Shown: piece by piece, positions 61,999-64,000 of the stretch
Position numbering within the stretch: the first letter of the stretch is position 1
Layout of the letters: the number at the start of each line of letters is the position of its first letter
DNA from: Stenopsyche tienmushanensis
Taxonomy: Eukaryota > Arthropoda > Insecta > Trichoptera > Stenopsychidae
DNA length: 64,000 nucleotides
Direction: 5' to 3'
Assembly (NCBI GenBank): GCA_008973525.1
Contig: WACJ01000101.1
Coordinates: 1 to 64,000 of the forward strand
Translations under genes and position numbers: made by a program
Notes under the pieces: model-generated
Database searches by the model: none
What the model saw: the letters and a program-made list of their open reading frames with translations, nothing else
Told to the model about the DNA's origin: nothing

Positions 61999-63549
61999 CT
62001 ACACGTACTTTTAAATGCACACCACGTACTTTTAAAACTTACAGATTTACAAAAACTCATATCGATGATAAGATTTTTTGTATATAGTATTAAAATGATG
62101 TGTTTATCATTTTAACACTATAAAATATGACCCTTTATTGCAAATTTAATAATAATCCATGATAATAGTGTACACTGATTGTATGTTGGCGGAAGCAAAA
62201 CACCTATTATTGCGTTTGACGTATGGCTTGATCATGGTACATATGCTGTACCATCGAATATTATAATGTTTACATTTTTTCCAATACAATTCCTGAGAGA
62301 AATATCGATTTGGAAAAATGAATTTGCAAATGGTCTATTTGCATAAAATTATTCTCATATTATAGATATCATGTAGGGTTAGAAGAATACATTAATATCC
62401 TGTGGGAAATTCACACCAGTCTTTTCCCTCTGGAATAAATATGTCGGGATAAAAATGCACTATTCTAATAGAGATTTTTTTAATGCGAAAATTCCTGACG
62501 TTTAGAATGTATTTAAAAAAAAATAATTACCGCTTATTTGTTGTGGGAGAAATTCTGCAAAAAAATATCATGCAATCTTAAAATATCGTAGCTAATAATG
62601 TACCTCGATATTGGATGGAGACATTCTTTCTAAATTTCTCCAATTCCAACTAAAATATTGGCCAAAGTTTTTCCATAATCCTACGGAAAAAGAAACAGCC
62701 TCCTGTTGGGACAAAAATTGATCCGAATTGGGAATACGACGACAACATTGGTTACTATACGGAATTTTTATTTCATGCCGTCCCCACAAGCCGGTGATTC
62801 GTGCCACCATCCCCGGGATGTTTTCCCTCTAAAAAGTTACATTTTTTTTTAATACACCCATATTTCGTTTTACGCAGGTCTCCATAAAAGTAACTTTTAT
62901 CAAATGTAAATGTATGAATCGGCCAAATTTTTGCTGAATTATGGTTGATCGTTTCGGTGGTATCAATTTCAAAATTATAAAATCATACGCGATTCCCGGA
63001 GTGACAATAGTATAGCGATCTGAGAACAGATTTGCGATGTATGCTCACATCACGCAATTAAAACTTATAATACGGTGGCTGATCATATTTTACATGTATC
63101 ACGAGAAAAATCGCCCAACAGACAAAGGAAACAGGAAACATAAATTGCTTAATGAGATGAAATTAAATTTAACACGCCATGATGGTTGTGGCTTATCACA
63201 TTTGCTCCAATAATTGAGATGAGATGAAAAAAAATGTTATTGTACAGAATACAACGTTAATAATATTTTTATCCTAATATATAAATTCAGATCAGCAGTA
63301 TCTCCATGACTTCATTCATTATGTTGTTTGAAATAATGCAGTTTTTAATATACTTGGATAAATAGAAGGAGATTAAAATTTTGAGGTTTGCCCTTTTATA
63401 GTCGGCTTGTATCGAGACACAGTTCAAGAAACGCATTTTGTCGTCATTAAAAATGGGAGGTTTTTTGATTCTTCTTTGGCAGCCATCAAAAGTGAACTTT
63501 CTCAATAAATTTGTAAACGTGAAAAAATTGGTCATCGTTATTTGATACA

Positions 63550-63690
63550 ATACTTTTATTTGAAAGGTCTTCAATCCAACCAATATTAAAGGCGAGCTAG
63601 ATTTTGCTCTGGGGAAGTCTACTTCTTCGTTTACAACAGTTAAATATTGGGTGGCAGAGATTAAACGAACGAAAAATACACAAAATGGTA
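63550..63690 (+). pseudogene. Mariner/SETMAR-type transposase N-terminal fragment
   Basis: A + frame near 63571-63680 reads NPTNIKGELDFALGKSTSSF and TTVKYWVAEIKRTKN, matching the second helix-turn-helix of mariner transposases ('P..I..ELD...G..APSFTT(V/I)KYWV.EFKRGR'). A stop lies just upstream and the match ends after the KRTKN segment. The 158-codon minus-strand ORF covering the same DNA is its shadow. Confidence 0.75.
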
Positions 63691-63767
63691 TTGGATAACC
63701 ATTGACTGTAAATGCGTGAGCTAGCAGACATGGTAAACCTTTCAAAAATGCTGTAAATCGCATGTGT

Positions 63768-63834
63768 GTCCAACCGGTCCGCTTTTCGGACCGATTGGAT
63801 ACACAGATCGGATGCCATACCCGAACATGTCTAT
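63768..63834 (+). repeat. Repeat block with GGTCCGCTTTTCGGACC hairpin, partner of 51043
   Basis: GTCCAACCGGTCCGCTTTTC with a 7-bp stem (CGGTCCG/CGGACCG) and the downstream 'gatcggatgccatacccgaacatgtctat'. It directly follows the mariner fragment. Confidence 0.7.
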
Positions 63835-64000
63835 GGCCCTGATCATCAAATTATTAAAATCCCACCGTCACTGAGCATTACTGCATATATTACATACTGT
63901 AATGCTCGGTTTACATGAGAACATTAAAATTAAAAATCACTGGTAATATTATATATTGACAATATCGAACGTGTTTTCGAACATCTATTCCTTAACCATT

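Larger units (their letters stand above)
50272..64000 (+). other. Intron three of the DDR gene, beginning (more than 13.7 kb)
   Basis: Donor GTCAGC at 50272. No sequence resembling the next DDR exon was found up to 64000. It holds the transposons listed separately. I see nothing gene-like in 52140-54520, 54860-56420, 58060-61190 and 61760-63500. GC-richer patches at 55200-55560, 58690-59000 and 59150-59350 could be conserved noncoding DNA; the last contains a CGTCCACC...GGTGGACG inverted repeat at 59268-59289. 13 or so consecutive Cs occur near 50799. Confidence 0.8.

Noticed and set aside
63287..63763. 158-codon minus-strand ORF, among the longest in the window
   Set aside because: The plus strand of the same DNA encodes a mariner transposase fragment (ELDFALGKSTSSFTTVKYWV), so the ORF is an antisense shadow.
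1..64000. CRISPR arrays, bacterial operons, rRNA or viral genes
   Set aside because: None seen. Repeats are dispersed transposons, not regularly spaced arrays, and the gene structure is eukaryotic.

Overview
The window looks like arthropod, most likely insect, nuclear DNA: AT-rich, spliced, with very long introns crowded with decayed cut-and-paste DNA transposons. Nothing bacterial or viral is visible. I cannot fix the insect order from the sequence.

The only cellular gene I can support is the 5' part of a discoidin domain receptor (DDR) gene on the + strand. It is the collagen-binding receptor tyrosine kinase family, called Ddr/smal in flies. Three exons are visible. Exon one (940-1043) carries the start codon and signal peptide. 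Exon two (10080-10185) and exon three (50040-50271) encode the first two-thirds of the discoidin domain. Splice phases are consistent (1, then 2, then 0), and joining the exons gives 138 residues of unbroken DDR-like sequence. A splice acceptor before exon one implies a further 5' UTR exon upstream of the window. The rest of the discoidin domain, the transmembrane segment and the kinase must lie past 64000. The introns are about 9.0 kb, 39.9 kb and more than 13.7 kb.

Nearly everything else is transposon debris inside these introns. There are two related families of piggyBac-like TTAA MITEs (nine copies, all in the same orientation). There are two further TTAA-flanked families with two copies each, and several hAT lineages, three of them with 8-bp target duplications and one copy nested inside a piggyBac-like MITE. 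There is a pogo/Tigger-type element, five unrelated mariner remnants, a Mutator-like transposase remnant, and a 1.6-kb transposon with roughly 100-bp inverted ends whose superfamily I cannot name.

Layout: 1-1043, upstream repeat and exon one. 1044-10079, intron one with MITEs, a 167-bp near-perfect palindrome, a mariner remnant, a pogo element and a hAT fragment. 10186-50039, intron two, mostly transposons plus several GC-richer islands that may be conserved noncoding DNA and two minus-strand coding-like stretches of unknown origin. 50272-64000, start of intron three, with a hAT element, MITEs, the 1.6-kb transposon and mariner fragments. I see no convincing undescribed system. The best leads are the 1.6-kb transposon, the palindromes, the one-way MITE bias, the two minus-strand coding-like stretches, and the predicted change in the receptor's collagen-contact residues.
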